64,000 nucleotides of DNA from Rugosimonospora africana. Its GTDB lineage: Bacteria; Actinomycetota; Actinomycetes; Mycobacteriales; Micromonosporaceae. Location of the stretch: positions 124,001 to 188,000 of the forward strand of contig NZ_BONZ01000034.1 in assembly GCF_016862975.1 (NCBI RefSeq). Reading direction: 5' to 3'. The notes under the pieces are model-generated. The model was not told the origin of the DNA. It saw nothing but the letters and a program-made list of their open reading frames with translations, and did not search any database. Below, one piece after another: positions 1 through 7,777 of this stretch; within the stretch, counting starts at the first letter, position 1; every line of letters starts with the position of its first letter. The translations under genes were made by a program, and so were the position numbers.

Positions 1-213
1 TGTCTCCAGGCCGATCGGGCCGTCGTACTCATCGAACCAACGCACGAAGTTGCGACGGACCTCAGCGGCTCCCGCGAAGCGGAGCGGGGTCACAACGTCG
101 TAGTAGACGATGTCAGGAGAGTAGAGCGACATAAGCCTGTCGATGTCCTTCTCCACGCAGGCGTCCACCCGATTGCTCAGAAGCGCCCTAACCTCGAATT
201 CACTCGAATTCAT
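1..213 (-). CDS. SnoaL-like (NTF2-fold) protein, 3' end outside the window
   Basis: About 71 N-terminal residues are visible, beginning MNSSEFEVRALLSNRVDAC and continuing with the DIDRLMSLYSPDIVYYDV pattern. That is the first helix pair and first strand of the SnoaL/ketosteroid-isomerase-like fold (small NTF2-fold enzymes or ligand-binding proteins). The ATG at 213 has a good ribosome site (GGAGGG) upstream. It starts 40 bp after the WrbA-like gene on the same strand, so the two are probably cotranscribed. The divergent ECF41 sigma factor also carries a SnoaL-like domain. The specific substrate is unknown. Confidence 0.75.
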   Translation of the reverse strand, partial: MNSSEFEVRALLSNRVDACVEKDIDRLMSLYSPDIVYYDVVTPLRFAGAAEVRRNFVRWFDEYDGPIGLET

Positions 214-253
214 TACACCCTCCGCTCAAGAAAATGCACCACAGCCCGCCCGC

Positions 254-868
254 TCACGAGCCCATGACGCGGCCCGCCTTGAGACAGGCCGCGGTATGGA
301 CGGCGCGGCGGGCCTGGAAACGGGCCGCCTCCAGAGCCACGTCGTCGGGCGGACCGTCGCCAGCCACGTGGGAAGTGCCGTAGGGGTTGCCCGACTTGAA
401 CTGGACAGGGTCGGTGTAGCCGGGAGGCACGATGATGCCGCCCCAGTGGTAGAACGTGGTCCCCAGCGTCAAGATGGTGGACTCCTGTCCACCGTGGGCT
501 GTGTTGGAGGCGGTGAAGGCCGAATAGACCTTGTCGGCGAGCTTGCCCTGGTACCAGAGACCGCCGGTGGTATCGATGAACGCCCTGAGCTGGCTGGATG
601 GATTGCCGAAGCGGGTGGGCGTGCCGAAAAGCACCACCTCGGCCCAGGCCAGGTCGTCGAGGCTCGCCTCCGCGACATCGGCGGTCTCCCGGAGGTGCGC
701 AGCCCAGGCCGGGTTGGCGTTGATTGCCTCGGGTGGGGCGAGCTCGGCGACCCTGCGCACCCGCACCTCTGCGCCGGCCTTCCGCGCGCCTTCTGCCGCC
801 GCTCCCGCCAAAGCATGCACCGTACCGGTGGAGCTGTAATAGATGATGGCGACCTTCACGGAATCCAT
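254..868 (-). CDS. WrbA-like flavodoxin-fold NAD(P)H:quinone oxidoreductase
   Basis: A 204-residue protein of normal length for the WrbA/type IV NAD(P)H:quinone oxidoreductase family, which reduces quinones by two electrons using FMN. The FMN phosphate loop is visible near the N-terminus (YYSSTGTVHALA), and FGTPTRFGNPSSQLRAFID and LTLGTTFYHWGG are the other flavin-contact segments typical of WrbA. I chose the ATG at 868 because GGAGGG lies about 9 nt upstream; a longer reading frame exists but overlaps the divergent gene. First gene of a probable operon with the SnoaL gene, and divergent from an ECF41 sigma factor, whose relatives usually control a neighbouring oxidoreductase, epimerase or decarboxylase. 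Regulation by that sigma factor is inferred. Confidence 0.88.
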   Translation of the reverse strand: MDSVKVAIIYYSSTGTVHALAGAAAEGARKAGAEVRVRRVAELAPPEAINANPAWAAHLRETADVAEASLDDLAWAEVVLFGTPTRFGNPSSQLRAFIDTTGGLWYQGKLADKVYSAFTASNTAHGGQESTILTLGTTFYHWGGIIVPPGYTDPVQFKSGNPYGTSHVAGDGPPDDVALEAARFQARRAVHTAACLKAGRVMGS

Positions 869-1075
869 GAAGGGCTTCCCTCCTTCGCGAGGCTCTATCC
901 CGTGGCGCCGGGCCGCGACGGGTCCGCGCGCCGGACGCGTTTCCACAAAGCGACGTCCACAGCATTGAGACGACGCAACCGCCGCGAATGTCAGGCGACG
1001 CACCGACCTCACAATCCGGTGCGCCGTCTCGTCATAGTGTTGATGGCAACTGCGAACGAGGGAGCCTGCGACGCC

Positions 1076-2107
1076 ATGACCACCCGAGCCGAGCCAGGAG
1101 ACGGCCGGATCGCCCCAAGCAGGGGCCCGATCATGAGCGAACAGCGTCATTTGATCAACCTGGCGTATCGGCTCCTCGGCTCGCTGACCGATGCCGAGGA
1201 CGTCGTTCAAGAGACCTATAGCCGCTGGTACGCCATGTCCCGGCAGCAGCAGGACGCCATCGAGTACCCCGCGGGCTGGCTAAGGAAGGTCGCCGGTCGC
1301 ATCTGCCTGGACCTGCTGGGCTCGGCACGGGCCCGGCGGGAGAGCTACGTCGGCGAGTGGATTCCGGAACCGTTGCCCGACCGCACCGAGTGGATGAGCG
1401 GCCGGCGCGTTACCACCGTCGATCCCGCCGATCACGTAACCCTCGACGAGTCGATCAGCATGGCCTTCCTCATCGTGCTCGAATCGATGACCCCGCCCGA
1501 GCGGGTCGCCTTCATCCTGCACGACGTCTTCAGCTACCCCTTCGCCGAGGTGGCCGACATCGTCGGTCGCACCCCGGCGGCATGCCGTCAACTGGCCTCG
1601 TCGGCTCGCCGCCGCATCCGCGCGTCGCCCACTCCGGCGACTCCGACAGCGCGGCAGGCCGATGTCGTCAGGACCTTCAAGCAGGCATGGGAAGCCAAGG
1701 ACGTCAGCGCCATCATCGGCCTGCTCGACCCCGACGCTACGGTGATCGCGGACGGCGGCGGCCTCGCCAGTGCCGAACTCCGACCGGTCGAAGGCGCAGA
1801 GCACATCGCGCGCACCCTCGTCGACATCGTCGGCGGAGCAACCAACCTGACGTTCCACGAGTGCACCGTCAACGGCCAGCCCGGCCTGGTGGCCCAGCAG
1901 AGCGAGACCACCGTGACAGTGCTGGCGTTCGACATCGGGAGCGGCCGGATCAGGCGTATCTGGGCAGTACGCAACCCGGAGAAGCTCCACCCTTGGTCGA
2001 CAGGACGAGGCACGCCCCGTACCGGCGGATCCACTGATGACACTGGCCGACCGCTGATGGAGGTAGTTCACCGCTGGCGCCGCCCCGCTCGCGGTGAACT
2101 TGACTGA
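1076..2107 (+). CDS. ECF41-type RNA polymerase sigma factor with SnoaL-like C-terminal domain
   Basis: Sigma2 is recognisable in LAYRLLGSLTDAEDVVQETY and the following YPAGWLRKVAGRICLDLL. Sigma4 is in TPPERVAFILHDVFSYPFAE and EVADIVGRTPAACRQLASSA. After residue ~190 comes a SnoaL-like domain (FKQAWEAKDVSAIIGLLDPD), the hallmark of ECF41 factors, where it modulates activity in place of a separate anti-sigma factor. The visible C-terminus is longer than usual. Start choice is uncertain: ATG 1076 has AGGGAG about 12 nt upstream; ATG 1133 (MSEQRHL) and ATG 1043 are alternatives. Divergent from the WrbA-like/SnoaL operon, which is its likely target. I did not find a convincing ECF41 promoter between them. 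Confidence 0.9.
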   Translation: MTTRAEPGDGRIAPSRGPIMSEQRHLINLAYRLLGSLTDAEDVVQETYSRWYAMSRQQQDAIEYPAGWLRKVAGRICLDLLGSARARRESYVGEWIPEPLPDRTEWMSGRRVTTVDPADHVTLDESISMAFLIVLESMTPPERVAFILHDVFSYPFAEVADIVGRTPAACRQLASSARRRIRASPTPATPTARQADVVRTFKQAWEAKDVSAIIGLLDPDATVIADGGGLASAELRPVEGAEHIARTLVDIVGGATNLTFHECTVNGQPGLVAQQSETTVTVLAFDIGSGRIRRIWAVRNPEKLHPWSTGRGTPRTGGSTDDTGRPLMEVVHRWRRPARGELD

Positions 2108-2207
2108 CTGGCCGCAGCCACGGCTTCGGCTTCGGCGTTCGCTGCCCTGGTGGCCGACCGGTTAGGCGAAGGATTGCGCCTCGAAACTGATCCCGCCGCG
2201 TCGGAGA

Positions 2208-2555
2208 TCAACCTGGGTCGGCTGAACGTCCCGTGCGTGAGCCGTACGCTGGGCTGAATACCACGAGAAGTGTCAGGTCCTCGGTCACGTCGTCGAACCG
2301 GTGTTCCTCACCGGCGGGCACGAAGATTACTGAACCCGGGCTTACCTCGGCCGTACTGTCCGGTGTCACGATCCTGGCCCGACCGGCCGTGACCACGTAG
2401 ATCTCGTCCTCGGTGTGCGGGCTTTGGTTGTCGAGCCCGCCAGCTGGGATGCAGTACGTTCCGACTGACATGTTCGGCACCCGAAGCTGCTCCACCCAGT
2501 CGTTGGCCCCCTCGCGTGGCGCCGTCCACGCTCCGGCCCCTTCGATGATGTGCAC
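2208..2555 (-). CDS. Small single-domain cupin protein
   Basis: 115 residues. The two conserved cupin motifs are visible: PAGGLDNQSPHTEDEIYVVTAGRA (G..H..E-type motif 1) and SPGSVIFVPAGEEHRFDD (motif 2, ending in the metal-binding His). The His and Glu residues suggest a metal-binding beta-barrel; the family includes dioxygenases, isomerases and sensors, so substrate cannot be assigned. It starts at an ATG (2555) and stands alone between the ECF41 gene (convergent) and an S51 peptidase gene on the same strand 295 bp upstream. Confidence 0.85.
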   Translation of the reverse strand: MHIIEGAGAWTAPREGANDWVEQLRVPNMSVGTYCIPAGGLDNQSPHTEDEIYVVTAGRARIVTPDSTAEVSPGSVIFVPAGEEHRFDDVTEDLTLLVVFSPAYGSRTGRSADPG

Positions 2556-2849
2556 GGCAAGAGCCTAGTGCTTCAGCCTGGAACCGTTACCCCAGTCGGG
2601 GATGAGTGGTTGACGGTCGTGTCTACGCCTAGATGGACGGCCACTACATGACCATCAGCGACTTGTGGAGACAACCGAAGATCGTGTGGCGGCCACCGAC
2701 GACAGAGTCACGGCGACGATGTACGTACGCGGGAGTTGAACCGGCATTGCCGCAGGTGGCTGGTAGCCGAGGCCCAGTGGGCGCGTTGATTCGGCATGTC
2801 CGGAGAGCGAGCGGATTGCGGAGGATCCGGATGGCCGCCCGAGCGGAAA

Positions 2850-3509
2850 TCACTGGAACTTCGTCCATTGACCTTCGGAGACCACCTCGACAAGGCCATC
2901 GACGACCTTGATGGCCGTCTGTTCGTCGATGGCGTAGGCCGGTACGCCGATGTCGGCGGCCCACCGCTGCGCGTCGGCCATGGTGTTCGTGGGGAAGGCG
3001 TTGAGGTGCGGGAAGATCGAGAAGTCGACGACTCCCAGAGTGCGGTCGTCCGGCGCGGACGACCACTCGACGAAGTACTCTCCGATCCGGGGCGTCATCA
3101 CCATGCTTCCGGCACTCACTCCCACCCAGACCTTGTCGGGCAGCGAAGGCAACAGATCGGCCAGGCCGGACTCCCGCATCCAGTGGCTCAGGTACGTCGC
3201 GTCGCCGCCGTCGACCAGGAGCACGTCGGCCTCGCGGATCCAGGGAACCCATCGCTCCGCGCCGATGGTGGGCAGCGCGGTGAGTTCGAGGACACCGAGC
3301 GACGCCCAGCCCAGGCCGGAGAAGTGCCGGAAGTCGGGCTCGGCGGCTACCAGGCCCCGCACCGACGCCGGTCCGCACATCGGGTGACCCCACTGTGCGG
3401 TCGGGACGACCAGTGCGTGGCACTCGGCGATCGGCTTTCCGAGAAGCTCCACGAGCGCCGAGTGGATGCTTGGATTCGTGACGCCGCCTGACGTGAGCAA
3501 GAGCTTCAA
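2850..3509 (-). CDS. Peptidase S51 (peptidase E / cyanophycinase-like) family protein
   Basis: About 219 residues with a class I glutamine amidotransferase-like fold. GVSAGSMVM contains the nucleophile-elbow serine of S51 peptidases, and LLVDGGDATYL is the upstream glycine-rich motif that shapes the active site. FPHLNAFP carries the histidine. Peptidase E cleaves Asp-Xaa dipeptides, but divergent actinobacterial members have unknown substrates. I placed the start at a TTG (3509) giving MKLLLTSGGV, the usual beginning of this family, with GGAGG 4 nt upstream; an ATG at 3557 would add 16 residues. No operon partner is obvious. Confidence 0.85.
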   Translation of the reverse strand: MKLLLTSGGVTNPSIHSALVELLGKPIAECHALVVPTAQWGHPMCGPASVRGLVAAEPDFRHFSGLGWASLGVLELTALPTIGAERWVPWIREADVLLVDGGDATYLSHWMRESGLADLLPSLPDKVWVGVSAGSMVMTPRIGEYFVEWSSAPDDRTLGVVDFSIFPHLNAFPTNTMADAQRWAADIGVPAYAIDEQTAIKVVDGLVEVVSEGQWTKFQ

Positions 3510-3749
3510 GGTTCCTCCAAGTCGCGCGGAAAGTGGATGTGCCTGCAGACCCGGCAACCGTGACGGGACTCATCGCAGTCCGGGCCAACTCTTCAGAGGT
3601 CCGTCAGGTCGCCGGGCGCGATTGTCCGCCAATCCTCCGCCCGGCACCACCCCGCACAACACGTGCACCCGACCGAGGTACGCCAGATGCGCATGTTACG
3701 GCGATCGCTCATCGGCACGACCGGACACGGCTTACGGCTCCGCATATGG

Positions 3750-4976
3750 TCACCGCAGTGCGGTAGCCCTCGCCTCGAACAGCGCCCGCTCGCGGGCGTT
3801 TCGGGTCATCGCTGCGGCGCGCTCGAACTCCTGCCTGGCTTCCCCGGTGCGCCCCAGCCGCGCGAGGAGGTCGCCGCGGACCGCCGGCATCAGCGGGTAG
3901 CCGGGCAGGTTCAGACCGTCGACGATCTCCAGGCCGCGAGCGGGGCCGTACGCGTGGCCGATCGCGACCGCGCGGTTGAGGTCGACCACAGGCGAGGGCG
4001 AGACGTGGGAAAGTACCTCGTAGAGCGCCGCGATACGCCGCCAGTCGGTGTCCTCGGCACGGGCGGCCCGCGCGTGGCACGCCGCGATCGATGCCTGCAG
4101 GACGTACGGGCCATACGTTCCTTCGGCCTTGGCGAGCGCCGCCAGCCCGCGCCGAATCAGCAACCGGTCCCAGCGCCGCCGGTCCTGGTCCTGCAACAGA
4201 ATAGGGGTACCGTCCGCCGCGGTCCGTGCCGCGGTCCGCGACGCTTGGAGCTCCATTAGCGCCACCAACCCGTGTACCTCGGGCTCGTCGGGCGCCAACG
4301 TGGCGAGGATCCGGCCAAGCCGCAGCGCCTCCTCACAGAGGGCGGGCCGCATCCAGTCCTCGCCGGCCGTCGCGGCGTACCCTTCGTTGAAGATCAGGTA
4401 GATCACCTCGAGCACCGAGGCCAGCCGCTGGGCGGCCTCGGCTGGCGGCGGGAGTTCGATCGGTACTTTCTTTTCGGCCAGCGTCCGCTTGGCCCGGGTA
4501 ATCCGCTGCCCGACCGTTGACTCCGACACGAGGTAGGCCCGGGCGATCTCCTCGGTGGTGAGCCCGCCGAGCAGGCGCAGGGTCAGCGCGACCCGGGACT
4601 CAGTCGACAGGACCGGATGACAGGTCGTGAAGACCAGCCGCAGCAGGTCGTCGCCGACGTAGTCGTCCATGGCCGCGGCGAGGTCCGGCTCCTCGGCGTC
4701 GGGCGTCTCCCGGCCGAGCAGTTCGAGCTTTTCCCGATACCGACTCCGCCTGCGCATCGCGTCGATCGCCCGATGCTTGGCCGTGGCCATGAGCCATGAA
4801 CCCGGATGGTCCGGTACTCCGATCACGGGCCACTGCTCGAGTGCGACGACCAGCGTGTCTTGCGCGAGTTCCTCGGCGAGCCCCACGTCGCGAACCAGCC
4901 GGGCCAGCGCCGCCAGGATCCGCGCGGACTCCATGCGCCACACGGTCTCCACCGTGCGGCGAGGATCGGTAGCCAT
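3750..4976 (-). CDS. ECF42-type RNA polymerase sigma factor with TPR-like C-terminal domain
   Basis: 408 residues. The N-terminal part has sigma2 (SARILAALARLVRDVGLAEE, WLMATAKHRAIDAMRRRSRY) and sigma4 (LGGLTTEEIARAYLVSESTV). The C-terminal ~200 residues form the helical TPR-like extension characteristic of ECF42, with the FNEGYAATAG and DWRRIAALYEVLSHVSPSP motifs. ECF42 factors are encoded next to DGPF/YCII proteins and need their C-terminal extension for activity; both conditions are met here. It is the third gene of a DUF998 - YCII - sigma operon. ATG 4976 follows an in-frame GTG at 4979, and a 14-bp inverted repeat encloses the start codon, so translation may be regulated. Confidence 0.92.
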   Translation of the reverse strand: MATDPRRTVETVWRMESARILAALARLVRDVGLAEELAQDTLVVALEQWPVIGVPDHPGSWLMATAKHRAIDAMRRRSRYREKLELLGRETPDAEEPDLAAAMDDYVGDDLLRLVFTTCHPVLSTESRVALTLRLLGGLTTEEIARAYLVSESTVGQRITRAKRTLAEKKVPIELPPPAEAAQRLASVLEVIYLIFNEGYAATAGEDWMRPALCEEALRLGRILATLAPDEPEVHGLVALMELQASRTAARTAADGTPILLQDQDRRRWDRLLIRRGLAALAKAEGTYGPYVLQASIAACHARAARAEDTDWRRIAALYEVLSHVSPSPVVDLNRAVAIGHAYGPARGLEIVDGLNLPGYPLMPAVRGDLLARLGRTGEARQEFERAAAMTRNARERALFEARATALR

Positions 4977-4993
4977 CACGGCTACCGATCCTC
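4961..4993 (-). promoter_or_regulatory. Perfect hairpin enclosing the ECF42 start codon
   Basis: The arms 4961-4974 and 4980-4993 are perfect 14-base complements, separated by a 5-nt loop. In mRNA sense the loop contains the GTG and the first base of the ATG start, and the purine-rich AGAGAGGATC that would be the ribosome site lies largely in the 5' arm. As RNA this would hide the start of the sigma factor gene while leaving the upstream YCII gene readable. The pairing is read directly; the regulatory role is inferred. Confidence 0.6.
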
Positions 4994-5006
4994 TCTCATC
5001 GGCGGA

Positions 5007-5378
5007 CTACACGGGAGCGCCGAAGTCCTCCGGGCCCATGACCTTGAGCACTTCGGTCTCGCCCTCCCAGCCCTCCCACAGGTCACGGTGAAGGCTCATG
5101 AACCGGGATGCCCACTCGACTGCCTCGTCCTTGGAGCGCACCTGGTAGAGCGCGTAGCTGATGGTCTCTTTAGCCTCGGCGAACGGTCCGTCGGTGACGC
5201 TCAGTCCGCCGCCGTGCACGTTTACCCGGGCGCCGGCGGCGCTCGGCGCCAGGCCGGCGGTGTCGAGCAGGGCACCGGACGCGGTCGCCTCGGCGCCGAG
5301 CGCCATGATGGCCTCTATGAGCTCGGGCGGCGGTGGGCCGGCCGGTTGGGTCGCCTTGAGGAGAGTTAGGTAGCGCAT
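5007..5378 (-). CDS. YCII-related (DGPF domain) protein
   Basis: 123 residues, begins MRYLTLLKATQ and contains TDGPFAEAKETI, the DGPF motif that names this ferredoxin-fold family, followed by the GFFIVD-equivalent ISYALYQVRSKDEAVEWASR. DGPF proteins are the conserved neighbours and regulatory targets of ECF42 sigma factors; their biochemical role is not established. It lies between the DUF998 membrane protein gene (28 bp upstream) and the ECF42 gene (30 bp downstream), all on one strand, so it should be cotranscribed with both. Confidence 0.92.
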   Translation of the reverse strand: MRYLTLLKATQPAGPPPPELIEAIMALGAEATASGALLDTAGLAPSAAGARVNVHGGGLSVTDGPFAEAKETISYALYQVRSKDEAVEWASRFMSLHRDLWEGWEGETEVLKVMGPEDFGAPV

Positions 5379-5406
5379 GAGCAGATCCTTTCAGGTGTGG
5401 TGACGT

Positions 5407-6066
5407 TCAGGCGGCTGCGTCCGCGAGGGTGCGGTAGAAGTGGATGCAGACCGTGGCGAGCCAGGCCCAGACGAGCACGACAGCTGCGACGAACGCCAAC
5501 GTGGTCGGTCCGTGCGAGCCGCTGGCGATGCCCGCGAACGCGGCGAGAAAGACGATCCCGGTGACGATGGAAAACCAGGCGAGTTTGCGCCGCCCCTCCC
5601 GGGAGAAGCGGTTGGCCAGCACGAAGCAGGCCGCGATGAGGCAGACGAAGCCGACACCGCCGATGACGAGGTGCAGCGAGCCGTGCCAGCTGATGGGCAT
5701 CGTCTCGGGCGTACCCGATGGAAAGCCCTGCGCCGGGTCGGCGCGGAAGATTCCGGCACCGACGAGGCTGGCGCCGTATGCGGCGATCAATCTCGACGCC
5801 AGTTGCTGATTCAGTGCGCGGCGAAGCCCGACGGCTGCCGCCATGGTTGTGATGCCTGCGATGACGAAGTTCGTGATCTGGATCCAGCCCAGGTCGCCGT
5901 TGGCGAGGAGGCTCCACGAGTGCTTACTGAGCTCGAAACCGTCGCGTGTGAGCGCCTGCGCCAGCGAAACGCCCACGTATATCGGGCCGGCGAGAACGCC
6001 GTAGCCGAGCAAGGACCTGGTGATTCGGGCGGCCGAGGTGCAGTTGGGTGTGGCGTAAGTAGTCAT
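5407..6066 (-). CDS. DUF998-family integral membrane protein
   Basis: 219 residues with six hydrophobic segments (GYGVLAGPIYVGVSLAQAL, ITNFVIAGITTMAAAVGL, LIAAYGASLVGAGIF, LHLVIGGVGFVCLIAACFVL, IVTGIVFLAAFAGIA, TLAFVAAVVLVWAWLATVC). The FRADPAQGFPSGTP loop between segments 3 and 4 is the signature of DUF998 proteins. Start at ATG 6066 with AAGGAG upstream. It is the first gene of the ECF42 operon and follows an ECF42-like promoter. Its function is unknown; a membrane partner in stress sensing or detoxification with the DGPF protein is possible but unproven. Confidence 0.88.
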   Translation of the reverse strand: MTTYATPNCTSAARITRSLLGYGVLAGPIYVGVSLAQALTRDGFELSKHSWSLLANGDLGWIQITNFVIAGITTMAAAVGLRRALNQQLASRLIAAYGASLVGAGIFRADPAQGFPSGTPETMPISWHGSLHLVIGGVGFVCLIAACFVLANRFSREGRRKLAWFSIVTGIVFLAAFAGIASGSHGPTTLAFVAAVVLVWAWLATVCIHFYRTLADAAA

Positions 6067-6080
6067 CGCTGTCTCCTTCG

Positions 6081-6106
6081 TTCGAGGTCTCTACCTGGGC
6101 CTCGAA
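6081..6106. promoter_or_regulatory. Inverted repeat in the DUF998 operon leader
   Basis: TTCGAGG (6081-6087) and CCTCGAA (6100-6106) are a perfect 7-bp inverted repeat with a 12-nt spacer. The distal arm overlaps the -10-like CGA of the predicted promoter, and the proximal arm is next to the ribosome site. It could be an operator or a 5' leader hairpin. Function is inferred. Confidence 0.45.
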
Positions 6107-6127
6107 CGGGGCGGACGGATTCCGACA
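6102..6127 (-). promoter_or_regulatory. Putative ECF42-type promoter of the DUF998-YCII-sigma operon
   Basis: Reading the minus strand, TGTCGG (6127-6122) is followed 17 nt later by CGA (6104-6102), about 35 bp upstream of the DUF998 start codon. From memory, ECF42 promoters have TGTCGA at -35 and CGA at -10. The match suggests that the operon is driven by its own sigma factor. Confidence 0.5.
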
Positions 6128-6499
6128 GGACACTTCAAGATTTTTTGCGGGGGCCTACCGTGCTCGCATGCCCTTAATCTCCACGTCCGCATCTGCCGCC
6201 CCGCGCATGGCCACGCGTCGCCAACATCAGGTGCGCCGATCTGCCGCGATGCGCGCGGCCCTACGACAGAGCGTAAGCGAGGCACGACCTGTGGTAACAG
6301 AGGAGATAGAGGTGCCGGCTGATGACCTCACAGAAAAGCAGTTCAACCAACTGAGAAGTCATACAGAATGATCAGTTGATGATGCGTCCGTAACAGATGA
6401 TGGAGCACGCCGGGTCGGGAACGCTTCGGGAACAGCCGCGAGGATGCCCTCGCCTCGATCGCGCATCGATCAACGTCAATCACGTGCCTGCAGCGATGG
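6128..6499. other. Intergenic stretch, no supported gene
   Basis: 372 bp between the ECF42 operon promoter and the end of the HxlR gene. A 67-codon plus-strand frame (6168-6371) begins 14 nt after CCTACCG without a clear ribosome site and resembles nothing I know. The stretch around 6360-6420 is locally AT-richer than its surroundings. Otherwise I see nothing. Confidence 0.4.
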
Positions 6500-7144
6500 T
6501 CAGGTACCCATGGCGGCCAGGAGCGCGACCGCGGTCTTGCGGTCTCCCTCTGTCTGGATGCCGTTGTTCCGCAGGTTGTTTGAGGTGGCAGCGAGGCCGC
6601 GCAGGAACGGCCACAGGCGGCCTGGGCTGGCGATGATCCGCGCGTCGGGGTGGCCGCCTGTCGCTCCGGTGACCAGCAGCCGGCCATCCTCCGGGAAGGC
6701 GTGGAAGACCTCACCGTCGAACTCTAGTTCGACCAGACCGGTCAGGTTCTCGACCCTGGCGGGATTAGCGAATCCCTTGAGCGCGAGCGCCATGCTCGCC
6801 GGGGTGACCGGCGCCTCGCAGTCGAACTGTGGAGATTGGATCCCCCACTGGCCTAGCGCCATGATGAGCGGCTCCAGCCTGTGGCCCCAGTCGGTCAGCT
6901 CGTACACCCACGAGCCTGCCGGTGGAGGCAGCTTGCGGCGCACGAGGACTCCCGCTCCGGCGAGCTCCTGTAGTCGCTGGGACAGCACGCTGGTGCTGAC
7001 GCCGGCGAGCCGGTCGTCCAGATCCGTGAATCGCTTGGGCCCGAACAACAGCTCGCGGACCACCAGCAAGGCCCAACGCTCACCAACCAGGTCGAGGGCG
7101 TGCGTCGCGGGACAGCCCTCGTCGTAAGCCCGTCGCGCAACCAT
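6500..7144 (-). CDS. HxlR-family winged-helix regulator with C-terminal SCP2-like domain
   Basis: 214 residues from ATG 7144. The N-terminal half is a textbook HxlR winged helix: CPATHALDLVGERWALLVVR, then RFTDLDDRLAGVSTSVLSQR and LQELAGAGVLVRRKLPPPAG. The C-terminal half (ALALKGFANPARVENLTGLV onward) looks like the SCP2-like sterol-carrier domain often fused to this subgroup, which may bind a small hydrophobic ligand. Divergent from a dihydrofolate reductase-like/NmrA operon; the 72-bp intergenic region holds a palindromic operator. HxlR proteins usually repress neighbouring redox or detoxification genes, which fits. An upstream ATG (7177) is possible but has no ribosome site. Confidence 0.9.
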   Translation of the reverse strand: MVARRAYDEGCPATHALDLVGERWALLVVRELLFGPKRFTDLDDRLAGVSTSVLSQRLQELAGAGVLVRRKLPPPAGSWVYELTDWGHRLEPLIMALGQWGIQSPQFDCEAPVTPASMALALKGFANPARVENLTGLVELEFDGEVFHAFPEDGRLLVTGATGGHPDARIIASPGRLWPFLRGLAATSNNLRNNGIQTEGDRKTAVALLAAMGT

Positions 7145-7167
7145 GCCCACAGTGTAGCCTGCGGTTG

Positions 7168-7192
7168 TCGAATTCATTGCTTGTAAATTCGA
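7168..7192. promoter_or_regulatory. Probable HxlR operator between divergent genes
   Basis: TCGAATT (7168-7174) and AATTCGA (7186-7192) are perfect inverted arms with an 11-nt spacer, so arm centres are 18 bp apart, on one face of the helix. A minus-strand TTGATA/ATGAAT pair (7200-7195 and 7177-7172, 17-nt spacing) overlaps it and could be the regulator promoter. The binding protein is inferred to be the adjacent HxlR factor. Confidence 0.55.
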
Positions 7193-7216
7193 AGTATCAA
7201 CTGCTAGCTTCGCAGC

Positions 7217-7777
7217 ATGACCGCTCAGCCTCGGAAGCTCGTCGTCTCGGCCCTCACCACCGTGGACGGCGCGCACCACAACCCCATGTCCTTTGCCGGG
7301 CCGTACTTCGACGACGCGGCCGCGGCCCGGTCCATGGCCGACCTCGAAGCATGCGACGCGATGCTGATGGGCCGCAACACCTACGAGTACTTCGCGCAGG
7401 GGTGGTCGAACGCCACCGACCCCTACTCACGGCGCATCAACGACATCGTCAAGTACGTGTTCTCCTCGACGCTGACCACCGCGGCGTGGAGCAACACCAC
7501 GGTGCTACCGGGTGACGTCGCCACCACGGTCGCCGAACTCAAGCAGCAAGGCGGCGGCGACCTGATGATCTACGGATACGGCCGGCTCTCCCAGATCCTG
7601 CTCGAACACGGCCTCGTGGACAAGCTGAAAATCGCGGTCTTCCCAGTCATCGCCGGCGCAGAAACGCCGCTGTCGCGGCCGGGGCGGAACGCACCCCTGC
7701 GGTTGGCGTCCACGCATACCTGGACCAACGGGACCGTGCAGTTGGCCTACATCCCAGAAGGAGGAACACCACGATGA
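7217..7777 (+). CDS. Dihydrofolate reductase-family (RibD C-terminal-like) protein
   Basis: 186 residues. It begins MTAQPRKLVVSALTTVDGA and contains CDAMLMGRNTYEYFAQGW and DLMIYGYGRLSQILLEHGLV, the NADPH-binding segments of the RibD_C/dihydrofolate reductase superfamily. LVDKLKIAVFPVIAGAETPL is also typical. These proteins are NADPH reductases of uncertain substrate and are commonly paired with transcriptional regulators. Its stop overlaps the ATG of the NmrA-like gene by 4 bp, so the two are translationally coupled. The ATG has no clear Shine-Dalgarno sequence, suggesting a leaderless or near-leaderless mRNA starting in the operator region. Confidence 0.9.
   Translation: MTAQPRKLVVSALTTVDGAHHNPMSFAGPYFDDAAAARSMADLEACDAMLMGRNTYEYFAQGWSNATDPYSRRINDIVKYVFSSTLTTAAWSNTTVLPGDVATTVAELKQQGGGDLMIYGYGRLSQILLEHGLVDKLKIAVFPVIAGAETPLSRPGRNAPLRLASTHTWTNGTVQLAYIPEGGTPR

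Noticed and set aside
143-1075. An N-terminal extension of the ECF41 frame of about 310 codons
   Set aside because: It runs antisense through the well-supported WrbA-like gene and shows no family similarity.
868-1076. TGACATT-N14-CGTC on the minus strand as an ECF41 promoter
   Set aside because: The -35 part matches the expected TGTCACA too poorly to list as a promoter.
2725-2790. A T-loop-like sequence (minus strand GGTTCAACTCC) suggesting a tRNA
   Set aside because: The flanking bases do not form the T-stem, and no acceptor or anticodon arm can be folded around it.
6168-6371. A 67-codon plus-strand frame
   Set aside because: Weak ribosome site, unusual composition and no similarity, in an otherwise empty stretch.
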